Of a DNA stretch of 64,000 nucleotides, positions 6,900 to 15,278 are shown piece after piece (the first letter of the stretch is position 1; each line of letters begins with the position of its first letter). The stretch is from contig NZ_WELI01000009.1 of the NCBI RefSeq assembly GCF_009184635.1, positions 186,001 to 250,000 of the forward strand, read 5' to 3'. A program made the translations under genes and the position numbers. The notes below the pieces were generated by a model. The model was not told where the DNA came from. It ran no database searches and saw nothing but the letters and a program-made list of their open reading frames with translations. Source of the stretch: Rudanella paleaurantiibacter. Its GTDB lineage: Bacteria > Bacteroidota > Bacteroidia > Cytophagales > Spirosomataceae.

Positions 6900-9800
6900 T
6901 TATTTCGTCGAACCGAACGTCGAGATGCCCGCAATCAGTGCATCCAACCGCCCGGCCTGGTTGGTGCCGTACACGGCTCCTTCCACACCCTGCACCGCAC
7001 CCCGTACCTGATACACGGCCCCTTCCACGGCATTGATGCTGCCCTTCAGCGCCCGCACCTCACCGGCCATAGCATCTACGCTCCGGGTGGTGCGCGTTGC
7101 CGAGTCGTCGAGAGCACGCTCGGTGCGGTCGCGCAGATCCACCAGCATGTTACTCGTGTCGCGGTTCAGCAGGTCGAGGGCTTGCGTCACATCGATACTC
7201 AGCGAGTCGAGTGCTTTGCTCGTGTCGCGGTTGAGTGTCTTCAGCTCCTTCACCACATCGTCGCTCAAGGCATCGAGCGACTTGGTCGTCGCCTTCGACA
7301 GATCGTCCAGGCTCTTCGATGTCATCTTGCCCAGAGCCTCCATGCCGCGCAGGCTGTTGGTGCTCGCTTTCTGCACCGCCAGCTCCAGCTGGTCGGCCAA
7401 TGCCTGGTCGCTCGTCTCGATCCGGTTGCCCAGCCGATCCAGCTCCCGCAGGCTGTCGGTACCCATCCGGTCAAAGCCCTCCACCAGTTTCAGCGTCAGG
7501 TTCGTCACGGCGAGCGCATTGGTCAGCCTGGCCGAGTTCACGGCCGACGAGGTTTTTGTCGCATTGGCCTCCAGTGCCCTCGTCAGCTCATCGCTGATCT
7601 TCGTCGCACTGGCCCGGATCTCCTCCACCAGTTTCTCCGAGTCGCTGCCCTGCTGGTTGGTGCTCCGCATGAGCGCCAGTGCCAACGATCGCGCCAGCCC
7701 GGTCATCGAGTCGGTGATGGTCTGGTCGAGTTTCGCCAGCCCGGTGCTCGTGGTGTCTTCCACCTGCTCCAGTGCCCGCGCCGTGTTCAGCGCCATCAGG
7801 GCAATTGCCTGCCGCTGCGACATAAAGCCATCGTTCAGCGCCCGCAGCAAACTCGACTCCAGATTGGCGATCGCCATGCCCGTGTCTGACTGCTTAATGG
7901 CGTCGCGGATCTCGCCGAGCAGCTTGAGCTGCTCTTGCCCCTGCTTCTTGGCCTCCTCCCCGGCCGCTTTAGCGTCGGCCATGCCCTCCACGTCGCCCTC
8001 ACCGCCTGCGCTATAATCGCCCGCACCGCTGGCGTCAAAGCTGGCCGCTTCCTGCTCGGCCGCTGCTTGAGCCGCTTCCTCTTCCGCTTTCTTAGCCGCT
8101 TTTTTCGCTTTGGAGCCAAACAAATACATCTGCCCGTAAGCGAGTGGCTCCAGCAGTCCGCCTGCCTGAAATGCTCGTCGGCCGGCCGCGTCCCGGTAAA
8201 CCGGCTGACGGCTGCGGCCTGGCGTCCGGGCGTTGGAAAACATCCGGCTGATGATGGGCCAGTTGGCCTGCGTCTGCTCCTTGCTGATGATGGCCTCGTC
8301 GCCCTCCATCTCGCCCACTTCCTGCCCGCTGTCGCGCCGGATCAGGGCAATGCCCCCTTTCCCGTAGCTGCTGCCGTGCGCTGGCCCTTGCGCCAGAAAA
8401 CCGCCCTGTTTGAAGGCCGGTGCTGGCTGGCGTTTAATCATCGCTACCTGCACCCCGGTCATGACGGCCGTTGCCGCAGCAAACACGATGTTGAGCGGAA
8501 ACGGCCCCGAGGCCAGCGCCTTCAGCGTAGCCAGGGCACCGGCAATAAGTGCGCTGGCGATATCGGCCTTCTTCTGGGCTTCCCACGCTTTCCGCTTGGC
8601 ATCCGCTTCCTTCTGCTTGGCTTTCGCATTCTCCGATTCGATCGACCGGTTCAGCTCCTTCTGGTTCTGGATACGAGCCTGCTTCTCGGCTTCTACCTTC
8701 TTCAGCTTTTCGCGCTTCTCGCGCTCGGCTTCGTCGATCTTCTTTTCGGCCTCTTCCTTCGCCAGCCGGATCTTCTCCTGAGCATCCTTTTTGGCATTGG
8801 CGAGTATCTCCTTAGCCGCTTTCTCGTCGCCTTTCTGGATCGCTTCGATCGCCTTCAGTTCGGCTTCCTGCTGGTCTTTCGCCAGCTCGATCTTTGTCTT
8901 CGCGGTATCCTTAGCCAGGTCGGTTTGAGCCTTGGCGGTATCCTTCGCCTGGTCGATCTTGAGTTGAGCCTCATCCTGGGCCATCTTCTTCTCCTTCTCG
9001 AACCGATCCTGCGCTTCGGCCAGCATCTTCTTACGGGTTTCGGAGTCGACGTCCGTCCGCTTCTTGATGGCCTCAATCTCAGCATCGCGAGCCGCTTCGG
9101 CCGCATCAATCTTGCCGTCTTTCTCGTTCTGAGCGGCTTTGATAGCGGCTTTTTCCGCTTTCTGAGCCGCTTCTATGCTTTGCTTGGCTTCCAGCTCGGC
9201 CGCGTCGATCGCTTCCTGAGCGGCCTGTTTGGCGGCTTCCTTCTTACCCTCGGCGTTCTCCTTATAGCCAGCAAGCTGCTCGTTCAGCTTCGCTTTCTCT
9301 TCCGAGCTGCTCAGTTGCCGGTACTGCTGCTCCAGGCTGGAGATGTTCGATTCCGCTGCCGACTTGATCGCCTGGATCTTGTCGTTGCTTTCCTGCGTCA
9401 CCCGTTGCTTCTCGGCTTCGGCCGCATCCTGAGCGGCTTTCTCGGCCGCGAGCCGATCGTTCAGCAGCGCCACTTTCTCGTCGCGCTCTTTGCGGGCTGC
9501 GGCAATGGCCCGCTCGGCTTTCTGCTGCTCCAGCTGGTTGAGGAACTGCACCGCTGCGGTCGCCATTTGGGCCACGGCCGCGTACTTCTCCTGGTTCTCG
9601 CCGAGTCGCTTTTGCCAGGCCTGCTGCTCACCCTGCACAATCTTGCTCGCATACTCCGTAAAGGCACTCAGGTCGCCCTTCAGCAACGCCGAGAACGCAT
9701 TGCCCGCATTGCTCCAGGCAGCTTTCTTCTTTTCCTGCAGATCCCGGTTGATCTTATCAACCTCGTCGGCATGCTTCTTCTCCTGCACCAGCCGCTCATT

Positions 9801-12005
9801 ATGGTACCGCGCTTCGATGGCCGTTATGGCCCGGTCGAGCTGTTCCTGGTCGGCAATCTCCCGTCTGGCCTTCGCTACCTCCGCAGCCTCCTCCGCCTTT
9901 AGCCGGGAGAGGGTCAGCTCGTACTGTTTGTCCGACCGCTCCTTGTGTACCTGGGCGAGCTTGGTCGCGTTGTTTTTGGCCATCATTTCGCGCCAGTCGA
10001 ACAGGGCGTTCTCGGCCTGCTGCTCCTGGGCAATGATGTTCTTTTCAACCTCCAGCCGTTTCTGGGCTACCTCCTCATCCTTCTTCTTTTTCTTCTCGGC
10101 AAACTCGGCATGAACCCTGGCAATGTCCTCCTGTAGCTTCTTATCGAGGTTGGCAATTTGCTGGTCTTTGATCTTCTGATCCTGAATGCCGCGCCCGATC
10201 TCCTCGGCATCGAGGTCGCGCTTGGCCATGAGTTTGGCAAACTCACGCTGCATCTCGTCTTTGATGCTGGCGATGTGGGCATCGGCTTCGAGTTTAGCAA
10301 GATCCTCCAGCGCCTTCTGGTTGGCTTTCTGTACCTCGTCGAGGTGCTTTTGGTGGTCTTTTTCCTCCTTCTTCCGCTGCTTCTCGGCCTCTTTGGCGCG
10401 TTTGTCGGCGGCTTTCTTCTGCTCCTCGGTCATGCCCTCCTGCCGCTTTTTCTCGGTGTCCTTGGCGGCAAAGACAGCCTCAACGGCGGTCTTGTTCGGC
10501 GTGTCGACCATGGCTTCCTGCCATCCCTTTTTCATCTTATCGAAGTTAGCCTTGGCGGCATCGCCCACGCTACCAAACGCTTTCTTCGACTGTTCAAAGC
10601 TGCTTACAGCTCCCCCAAAATCACCCGCCAGAACCTTCACCAGTGCCTTACCGGCGTAGATCACCCCGGTCATGATCTGGTAAAACTCCATCATGGCCGA
10701 AATGCCTATCTGGATTGGTACCAGCAATGCACGCAGTACCAACCCGATACCCTTCATGGCCAGCCCCAGCGCATTGCTCCCCGATATCGTCTGCGGGAAC
10801 ACCGACCGGATCATGCTCAAGAATGAACTCACCAGGCCGCCAACGGCATCAAACAGATCGTCGAACACGGCAATCACCGGATCGGAGGCCTCTACGATCT
10901 TGCCCAGCCACTGGGTTGCCATGCCAAACACACTCAGGGTGCCCACAAATACCGGCCGCAGTTTGTCGCCCACAGCCACTTTCAGGCTGTCAAATGAATC
11001 GCCCACGTTGCTAAGTTGCCCCTCCAGCGTCTTCATCATTTCGGCGTTCTGCCCGGCCACGCCCTTCATCTCGCCAAACTTCGTCAGTGCGCCCTGGATA
11101 GCCTCCGGTGTGTTCTTTACCACCTGGTTCATGCCCTTAAACGAAAGGGTTACCTGGTCGCCTGATTTGCTGGCTCTGATACCGAACTCCTTCAGTCGTT
11201 CAAACTCGCCGGTCTGCGCATCGAGCGCAGCCTCCACCAGCTCGTCGAACTTCTTGCCCTGACTCGCAGCCAGGTCGGCCATGGCCATCATCTCCTTCTG
11301 GCTCGGCTTCATCCCTCGGTTGACGAGCTTGACGTAACCATCCGTCAGCTCATCCACGGAGAAGGCAGTACTTGCAGCCATTTTCTTGATGGCCTCCATG
11401 CTTTGCTTGGCGGCTTTCTCGCTGCCCAGCGCATTGGTCAAGACCTTCTCGTACCGCTCAAATTTGCCAGTGGTCTCGAAAATAGCCCGCCCGATCCCGA
11501 TGATGTAGCCCACGATCTCCAGGGCGAAGAATGCGGCAAACGCCTTCGACATAATGCCGATCCCGTTGCCGATCCGCTGCCATCGCGTTGGTTCGCCCAT
11601 GGCCGTGCTCTCTTTGTTGATGGCCTTCACCTGCTTATCAACATCCGACAGCCGCGCCTTTGCCTCGTTGAGTCGATTGGTCGCTTTTACGAAATCTTCC
11701 GTGCCTGGTACCAAACCCTTCAGGTCGCGGTTGAGCTGCTTCACCAGCGTGCTCAACTGGCCATAGGTCAGCTTCGAGAGGTCAACCTCCTTGCGGGTTT
11801 TGCCCAGCTCGGTATTCACACCGGCCAGCTCGGCCTTGTACTTTTTCCACTCCTCCGACCCCTTGCCGGTACCAGTCGTTTCGATTTCCTTCAGGGTCTG
11901 CTTTAGCGACTTCGCTTTGGTCTCCAGCTGGGTGATTTCGTTGCTGAAGTCGCGGGTGTTGCCCTTTAGGGTGAGGGTGGCTTCTTCATTAAGATTGATA
12001 GCCAT
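6900..12005 (-). CDS. phage tail tape measure protein
   Basis: A 1701-residue protein that sets tail length and helps DNA entry. The N-terminus (1-150) is coiled coil; about residues 155-178 form a hydrophobic helix (FFALEIVGYIIGIGRAI). The TMP core follows, with STAFSVDELTDGYVKLVNRG and the DELVEAALDAQTGEFERLKE region. A second hydrophobic patch lies around 395-455. Residues about 520-1190 form a very long Lys/Glu/Ala coiled coil, followed by a hydrophobic stretch (ALIAGALATLKALASGPFPL). The C-terminus is a Ser/Thr/Asp/Leu coiled coil. At 0.15 nm per residue the length predicts a tail near 250 nm, hence a siphovirus. The stop and start overlap with the upstream gene (TAATG). Confidence 0.92.
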   Translation of the reverse strand: MAINLNEEATLTLKGNTRDFSNEITQLETKAKSLKQTLKEIETTGTGKGSEEWKKYKAELAGVNTELGKTRKEVDLSKLTYGQLSTLVKQLNRDLKGLVPGTEDFVKATNRLNEAKARLSDVDKQVKAINKESTAMGEPTRWQRIGNGIGIMSKAFAAFFALEIVGYIIGIGRAIFETTGKFERYEKVLTNALGSEKAAKQSMEAIKKMAASTAFSVDELTDGYVKLVNRGMKPSQKEMMAMADLAASQGKKFDELVEAALDAQTGEFERLKEFGIRASKSGDQVTLSFKGMNQVVKNTPEAIQGALTKFGEMKGVAGQNAEMMKTLEGQLSNVGDSFDSLKVAVGDKLRPVFVGTLSVFGMATQWLGKIVEASDPVIAVFDDLFDAVGGLVSSFLSMIRSVFPQTISGSNALGLAMKGIGLVLRALLVPIQIGISAMMEFYQIMTGVIYAGKALVKVLAGDFGGAVSSFEQSKKAFGSVGDAAKANFDKMKKGWQEAMVDTPNKTAVEAVFAAKDTEKKRQEGMTEEQKKAADKRAKEAEKQRKKEEKDHQKHLDEVQKANQKALEDLAKLEADAHIASIKDEMQREFAKLMAKRDLDAEEIGRGIQDQKIKDQQIANLDKKLQEDIARVHAEFAEKKKKKDEEVAQKRLEVEKNIIAQEQQAENALFDWREMMAKNNATKLAQVHKERSDKQYELTLSRLKAEEAAEVAKARREIADQEQLDRAITAIEARYHNERLVQEKKHADEVDKINRDLQEKKKAAWSNAGNAFSALLKGDLSAFTEYASKIVQGEQQAWQKRLGENQEKYAAVAQMATAAVQFLNQLEQQKAERAIAAARKERDEKVALLNDRLAAEKAAQDAAEAEKQRVTQESNDKIQAIKSAAESNISSLEQQYRQLSSSEEKAKLNEQLAGYKENAEGKKEAAKQAAQEAIDAAELEAKQSIEAAQKAEKAAIKAAQNEKDGKIDAAEAARDAEIEAIKKRTDVDSETRKKMLAEAQDRFEKEKKMAQDEAQLKIDQAKDTAKAQTDLAKDTAKTKIELAKDQQEAELKAIEAIQKGDEKAAKEILANAKKDAQEKIRLAKEEAEKKIDEAEREKREKLKKVEAEKQARIQNQKELNRSIESENAKAKQKEADAKRKAWEAQKKADIASALIAGALATLKALASGPFPLNIVFAAATAVMTGVQVAMIKRQPAPAFKQGGFLAQGPAHGSSYGKGGIALIRRDSGQEVGEMEGDEAIISKEQTQANWPIISRMFSNARTPGRSRQPVYRDAAGRRAFQAGGLLEPLAYGQMYLFGSKAKKAAKKAEEEAAQAAAEQEAASFDASGAGDYSAGGEGDVEGMADAKAAGEEAKKQGQEQLKLLGEIRDAIKQSDTGMAIANLESSLLRALNDGFMSQRQAIALMALNTARALEQVEDTTSTGLAKLDQTITDSMTGLARSLALALMRSTNQQGSDSEKLVEEIRASATKISDELTRALEANATKTSSAVNSARLTNALAVTNLTLKLVEGFDRMGTDSLRELDRLGNRIETSDQALADQLELAVQKASTNSLRGMEALGKMTSKSLDDLSKATTKSLDALSDDVVKELKTLNRDTSKALDSLSIDVTQALDLLNRDTSNMLVDLRDRTERALDDSATRTTRSVDAMAGEVRALKGSINAVEGAVYQVRGAVQGVEGAVYGTNQAGRLDALIAGISTFGSTK

Positions 12006-12592
12006 TAGCTTTCAGAAAAAAGGAGTTTAAAGCCTCGTACAGCCGTCAGGTTGGCGGCATCGAATAAGTCGCGGAAGAGGTACGGCAATACGTCCTGCAG
12101 CAGCGGGTCAGAGTAAATACCCCGGTAGCCCCGCTTCACGTTGGGGTTGCGCGCCCGGTTCATCTTAATACCCCAGGCAATGCGCTCGATCGTGGCCGTT
12201 TCGCTCGCAGGCCGAATCAGGTTCTTCGTTGGGTAGCCTGGCACGATCGGGAACTTGTTCACGCCGGTCAGCTCCACAAAGCGTTCCATTGCTGCCAGTG
12301 GTGGGGTTCGCGGGTAGTTCAGATCCCGCATGTCGGAAATCCGTACCAGCGCCGACATGCGCAGCCTGGCCTGCACAAAACCGTCGCCCTCCTCGGCCGC
12401 GAAGGTTCGAAACGAACTGAGCATTTCGGAGGTCAGTACCAGCCCGGCCTCGGCAATGCGGGACTTGAAGAGTTCTTCTGCCTTGAGTATGTAGCCGTCG
12501 AGCACCTTAGCGGCATCGCGGTTGGTCGAGAGCCAGATCGCCCGCGCATCGCCCCGAACGCCCCCGCTGTAGCTACTGTTAGTTTTTGCCAT
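12005..12592 (-). CDS. hypothetical phage tail protein preceding the tape measure
   Basis: A 195-residue protein translationally coupled to the tape measure (its TAA overlaps the next ATG). It is helical in the first half (GYILKAEELFKSRIAEAGLVLTSEML) and has no membrane segment. A gene just before the tape measure is often a tail assembly chaperone or tail-completion protein, and that is the likely role, but the sequence shows no diagnostic motif. A degenerate GTCCTTCC promoter-like motif lies 34 bases upstream. Confidence 0.6.
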   Translation of the reverse strand: MAKTNSSYSGGVRGDARAIWLSTNRDAAKVLDGYILKAEELFKSRIAEAGLVLTSEMLSSFRTFAAEEGDGFVQARLRMSALVRISDMRDLNYPRTPPLAAMERFVELTGVNKFPIVPGYPTKNLIRPASETATIERIAWGIKMNRARNPNVKRGYRGIYSDPLLQDVLPYLFRDLFDAANLTAVRGFKLLFSES

Positions 12593-12621
12593 GCTACGAA
12601 CCTAACAGGCCGATTCAGGGC

Positions 12622-12633
12622 AAGGAAGGACTT
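12622..12633 (-). promoter_or_regulatory. degenerate phage promoter-like motif AAGTCCTTCC
   Basis: On the minus strand AAGTCCTTCC lies 34 bases before the start at 12592, with TTAGGTTCG at the expected -7 spacing. It matches the other GTCCTTTT copies less well. Confidence 0.35.
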
Positions 12634-12756
12634 CTATACTTCATAATTTCTCTATCCCGCAAAAGAAAAGTAACAAAAACGCAACCTTTTTCTTTTATAA
12701 TTGGTAACATATTTGTTACCTTTGGATCATAATTAATATTTTTCACCCCATGAAAT

Positions 12757-12942
12757 ATGAATGCTGCCGAAGTAATACGGTTGCTGGAAGACAAGGGATG
12801 GTCAGAAGTCCGACAAAAAGGAAGCCATCGAATTTTCAAGCACCCTGAAAAACAAAGCATTATCTCAGTCCCAATACATGGGAGTAAGGATATTGCCACC
12901 GGAACATTGAAAAGTATCCTGAAGACGGCGGGGTTAAAATAA
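12757..12942 (+). CDS. hicA: HicA family mRNA interferase toxin
   Basis: A 61-residue protein with the HicA dsRBD-like fold: MNAAEVIRLLEDKGWSEVRQ, then KGSHRIFKHP with H24 as the catalytic histidine, then a hydrophobic strand (IISVPIHG) and a final helix (TLKSILKTAGL). HicA cleaves mRNA and is neutralised by HicB. It is read on the plus strand against the surrounding tail genes, 82 bases before hicB. Likely a moron or stability module carried by the prophage. Confidence 0.9.
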   Translation: MNAAEVIRLLEDKGWSEVRQKGSHRIFKHPEKQSIISVPIHGSKDIATGTLKSILKTAGLK

Positions 12943-13024
12943 CCCCGCCCGCTTCAGGCGGGTGTGAAATATTAACCAAGAGTCCATTTTACCTCTTATT
13001 CAAACTTTCTAATTCCTTTCTGAA

Positions 13025-13444
13025 ATGGCGGATCACAAACACACGTTAACCATCGTGTTCGAGCGAGATGATGGAGAACTGTGGGGTCGCGTTGAAACCC
13101 CTGAATTTCTTCACACAACCGTAGGCACCTCCGTCGAGGAGGTAGCGCAGAATTTGCGTGATTTGGTCGAAGATTTTTTAGAGAACGAAGGCAAAGACGC
13201 ACCTGAATGGTCAGGTGTGAAGATCGAAGATATCAGCTTCAATTATGAGTATGACTTAACAGCTCTCTTTGAGGTTTTTAGCTCGGTCAAAATTGGCTCT
13301 ATTGCCGATGCTGCAGGCATTAATCAATCATTAATGCGGCAGTATGCCAGTGGTAAAAAGAATCCATCTGAACGCCAAGCCAAGAAAATTGAAGAAGCTG
13401 TTCGCCAATTAGGCCAACGTCTGACGCAAGTTGTCATAGCCTAG
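13025..13444 (+). CDS. hicB: HicB family antitoxin with C-terminal helix-turn-helix
   Basis: A 139-residue protein. Residues 1-65 form the degenerate RNase H-like HicB fold (HTLTIVFERDDGELWGRVE, then VGTSVEEVAQNLRDLVEDFL). Residues 95-135 hold a Cro-type helix-turn-helix (SIADAAGINQSLMRQYASGKKNPSERQAKKIEEA) that would bind the hicAB promoter. The pair is probably autoregulated. The order toxin-antitoxin is usual for hicAB. Confidence 0.88.
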   Translation: MADHKHTLTIVFERDDGELWGRVETPEFLHTTVGTSVEEVAQNLRDLVEDFLENEGKDAPEWSGVKIEDISFNYEYDLTALFEVFSSVKIGSIADAAGINQSLMRQYASGKKNPSERQAKKIEEAVRQLGQRLTQVVIA

Positions 13445-13759
13445 CAATGTTTCGGTTGACTCTAAGTTCAAAACTAACCTTGGGATACAATTTAGTCCCT
13501 ATCGGCCTTGGCTACTGACAATCAAGTCAGAATGGCTGTCCTTGTTACCATTTCGAAAATTTATGACTCTGTCGATCATGGGCAAGAGTCTAATAATGGA
13601 CAAGTGGAACTTAGAGTATCTAGCAGAACAGTGTGATTTTTTAGTTCACAATCTTAAACAGCAGAAAATTTGGCATAACCCCTCAATATCTTCAGAAGGC
13701 ACCTAACTAAGGCTGTCTCTTCAAAAAATGAGTGCCCCTATTTTCATGTCACTCATATT
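13445..13759. other. non-coding stretch after hicB
   Basis: No convincing gene. Only short frames of 23 and 34 codons occur on the plus strand, without a family match. The stretch is more AT-rich than the tail genes, like hicAB itself, so it probably came in with the toxin module. It ends at the terminator at 13760. Confidence 0.5.
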
Positions 13760-13793
13760 CCCCGACCATAGGGTTATGGTCGGGGATTTTTTT
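13760..13793 (+). terminator. strong plus-strand terminator of the hicAB island
   Basis: CCCCGACCAT and ATGGTCGGGG pair around a 6-base loop, followed by ATTTTTTTT. It insulates the minus-strand methylase gene, which ends at the same point, from hicAB transcription. Confidence 0.9.
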
Positions 13794-14593
13794 TAATAAT
13801 TCCATGTCAGGCACTCGACCTTGGTGCGAGCCTCCTTGCGTCGGCCGTCAACGGCGAGTGTTTTTTCAATATCCTCACTCTTCCAGCCATACCGCTCGCG
13901 GTACTCCAGCAGCTGCGGCTCCGGGTAGCTGCTCAGTAGAAACTTACCCTGCATATTGGCGCAGGCATCCAGGAGCCGGGTAAAGTCTTCGGCTGTGTAG
14001 CCCTTGTACATGCCCTGGTCAGAACTCACATACGGTGGATCGAGGTAGAAGAATGTATCCGGGCCATCGTAGGCTTTCATCACCTTCAGCACGTCGTAAC
14101 TCTCAATCGTTACGAACTTCAGCCGCTGTTGGTACGCATCCCGCAGCAGCTGCTTTTTGTTGAAGAGCTTGAGCGCACACTTGCCAAACCGATCGTAGCC
14201 GAAACCCCCACCGATCACGCTCGAAAAACTCATGTTCGACTGCACCCACACCGCCCAGGCCATGCGTAGAACATCGTTGATTTCTTCCGCTCCAGACTCG
14301 TACTCGGTATCGGTTTCGGTGTGCTGTGCCCGGCTGTGGAAGGTCTCGTCGATAAGCGACTGCAGCTGCTCCAGATCGTACTTCAGCACCTTGTAAAAGG
14401 TAATCAGCCGGTTGTTGATGTCGTTTACCACCTCGGCCTTTGAGGGTGGTTTGCCCCAGAATACGGCACCGCCCCCAAAGAAAGGTTCGACGTAGGTATG
14501 GTGCTCGGGGAGTTTTGGCAGGATGTGTTTCAACATCATCTGCTTACCCCCATAGTACGTTATGGGGGTTTTAAGAAGGGGAATAACTTTCAT
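13793..14593 (-). CDS. D12-class DNA adenine-N6 methyltransferase (Dam-like)
   Basis: A 266-residue Dam-family enzyme. YYGGKQ (13-18) and EPFFGGG (36-42) bind S-adenosylmethionine; DPPY (185-188) is the catalytic motif that methylates adenine N6. The start at 14593 (MKVIPLLKTPITYYGG) fits the family; an 11-codon longer start is possible. No restriction partner is nearby, so the likely role is protecting phage DNA or altering host gene control. A GTCCTTTT motif lies 58 bases upstream. Confidence 0.92.
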   Translation of the reverse strand: MKVIPLLKTPITYYGGKQMMLKHILPKLPEHHTYVEPFFGGGAVFWGKPPSKAEVVNDINNRLITFYKVLKYDLEQLQSLIDETFHSRAQHTETDTEYESGAEEINDVLRMAWAVWVQSNMSFSSVIGGGFGYDRFGKCALKLFNKKQLLRDAYQQRLKFVTIESYDVLKVMKAYDGPDTFFYLDPPYVSSDQGMYKGYTAEDFTRLLDACANMQGKFLLSSYPEPQLLEYRERYGWKSEDIEKTLAVDGRRKEARTKVECLTWNY

Positions 14594-14650
14594 TGTCGTT
14601 GAGTAATCAGAAAACCAATTAGTCAAATCTCCCCTACGTTGCTCCCCCCT

Positions 14651-14661
14651 AAAAGGACAAT
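14651..14661 (-). promoter_or_regulatory. phage promoter-like motif ATTGTCCTTTT
   Basis: Minus-strand ATTGTCCTTTT is followed by AGGGG and, about 18 bases on, AGATTTGA. It matches the motif upstream of the S49 protease closely and would drive the methylase gene. Confidence 0.5.
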
Positions 14662-14733
14662 TATTTGTACCCCCCTTTGTATCTTGCGGCTATTCTCCGC
14701 AGCAGCCAGCGGTCAAAAAACGGCTTAGTTCTT

Positions 14734-14970
14734 ATGGAAGCATCTCGTTTCAACGAAGGTATGGCCCTCGGTCAGGCTCTATTTGTGCAGCTTGATCGTC
14801 GAGGCTCCAAGTATCGCAGCCGCTTTGTTCCGGCCTACATACGCCAACATCTCTGGCTCCCCTGGTACCTAACCAGGGTGGGCGATGAGATGCAGTTGTA
14901 CATCATTCAGCCGCCCAACGAGCAACACGCCAAAGTGCACTTTGTGCGGTGGTTGCCGCCCGACTCATGA
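14734..14970 (+). CDS. hypothetical plus-strand phage protein
   Basis: A 78-residue protein starting at ATG 14734 (MEASRFNEGMALGQALFV). It has a beta-rich middle (YIRQHLWLPWYLTRVGDEMQLYII) and no membrane segment. It is read against the tail genes, divergent from the methylase, and overlaps the next gene by ATGA, so the two form a small operon. No family is recognised. Confidence 0.6.
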   Translation: MEASRFNEGMALGQALFVQLDRRGSKYRSRFVPAYIRQHLWLPWYLTRVGDEMQLYIIQPPNEQHAKVHFVRWLPPDS

Positions 14971-15278
14971 GAGAACACTTTATTGTTGAAAATAAAGAAG
15001 CCGCTTCGCCCTCCGAAGCGGCTTTTATTTTGGAGCCTAAATCCGGCCTGAGAGCCGAAGTGCTGCGCTTTCGGTCGTTGCGTCAGATGGATGAATACCA
15101 GCCAGACGGCTCAGTAGCTCAGGTTCGAAACTTGCCCATTTTGCTTGTGTCGAACACGCCAGGCATTACTGAGTCCAAACGTTTAGGTATTCTCAAACGA
15201 ATGGCCAGCTGGTACTATTACACTCAACTTATGCCGAAACCAACAGACACCCAGCCGCCTTCCGAATCGGCAGGCTGA
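14967..15278 (+). CDS. hypothetical plus-strand phage protein overlapping a terminator
   Basis: A 103-residue protein coupled to the previous gene by an ATGA overlap. Its codons 11-22 form a perfect GC-rich hairpin followed by T residues, a rho-independent terminator shape inside the coding region. An alternative start at 15088 gives 63 residues beyond the hairpin. The last 50 bases overlap the 3' end of the convergent tail gene at 15229-16641. No family is recognised. Confidence 0.5.
   Translation: MREHFIVENKEAASPSEAAFILEPKSGLRAEVLRFRSLRQMDEYQPDGSVAQVRNLPILLVSNTPGITESKRLGILKRMASWYYYTQLMPKPTDTQPPSESAG
14998..15030. terminator. bidirectional terminator hairpin inside a coding frame
   Basis: AAGCCGCTTCG and CGAAGCGGCTT form an 11-bp stem with a 5-base loop. 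TTTTATTTT follows on the plus strand and TTCTTTATTTT on the minus strand. It could end both the small plus-strand operon and the long minus-strand tail transcript. Confidence 0.8.

Noticed and set aside
7033-10826. Long plus-strand frames opposite the tape measure gene (for example 7935-9902)
   Set aside because: They are shadows of the Lys/Glu/Ala-rich coding strand, giving Leu/Phe/Arg-rich translations with no plausible start context.
12615-12899. Minus-strand 94-codon frame opposite hicA
   Set aside because: It overlaps hicA entirely and has no family match; hicA has clear family motifs.
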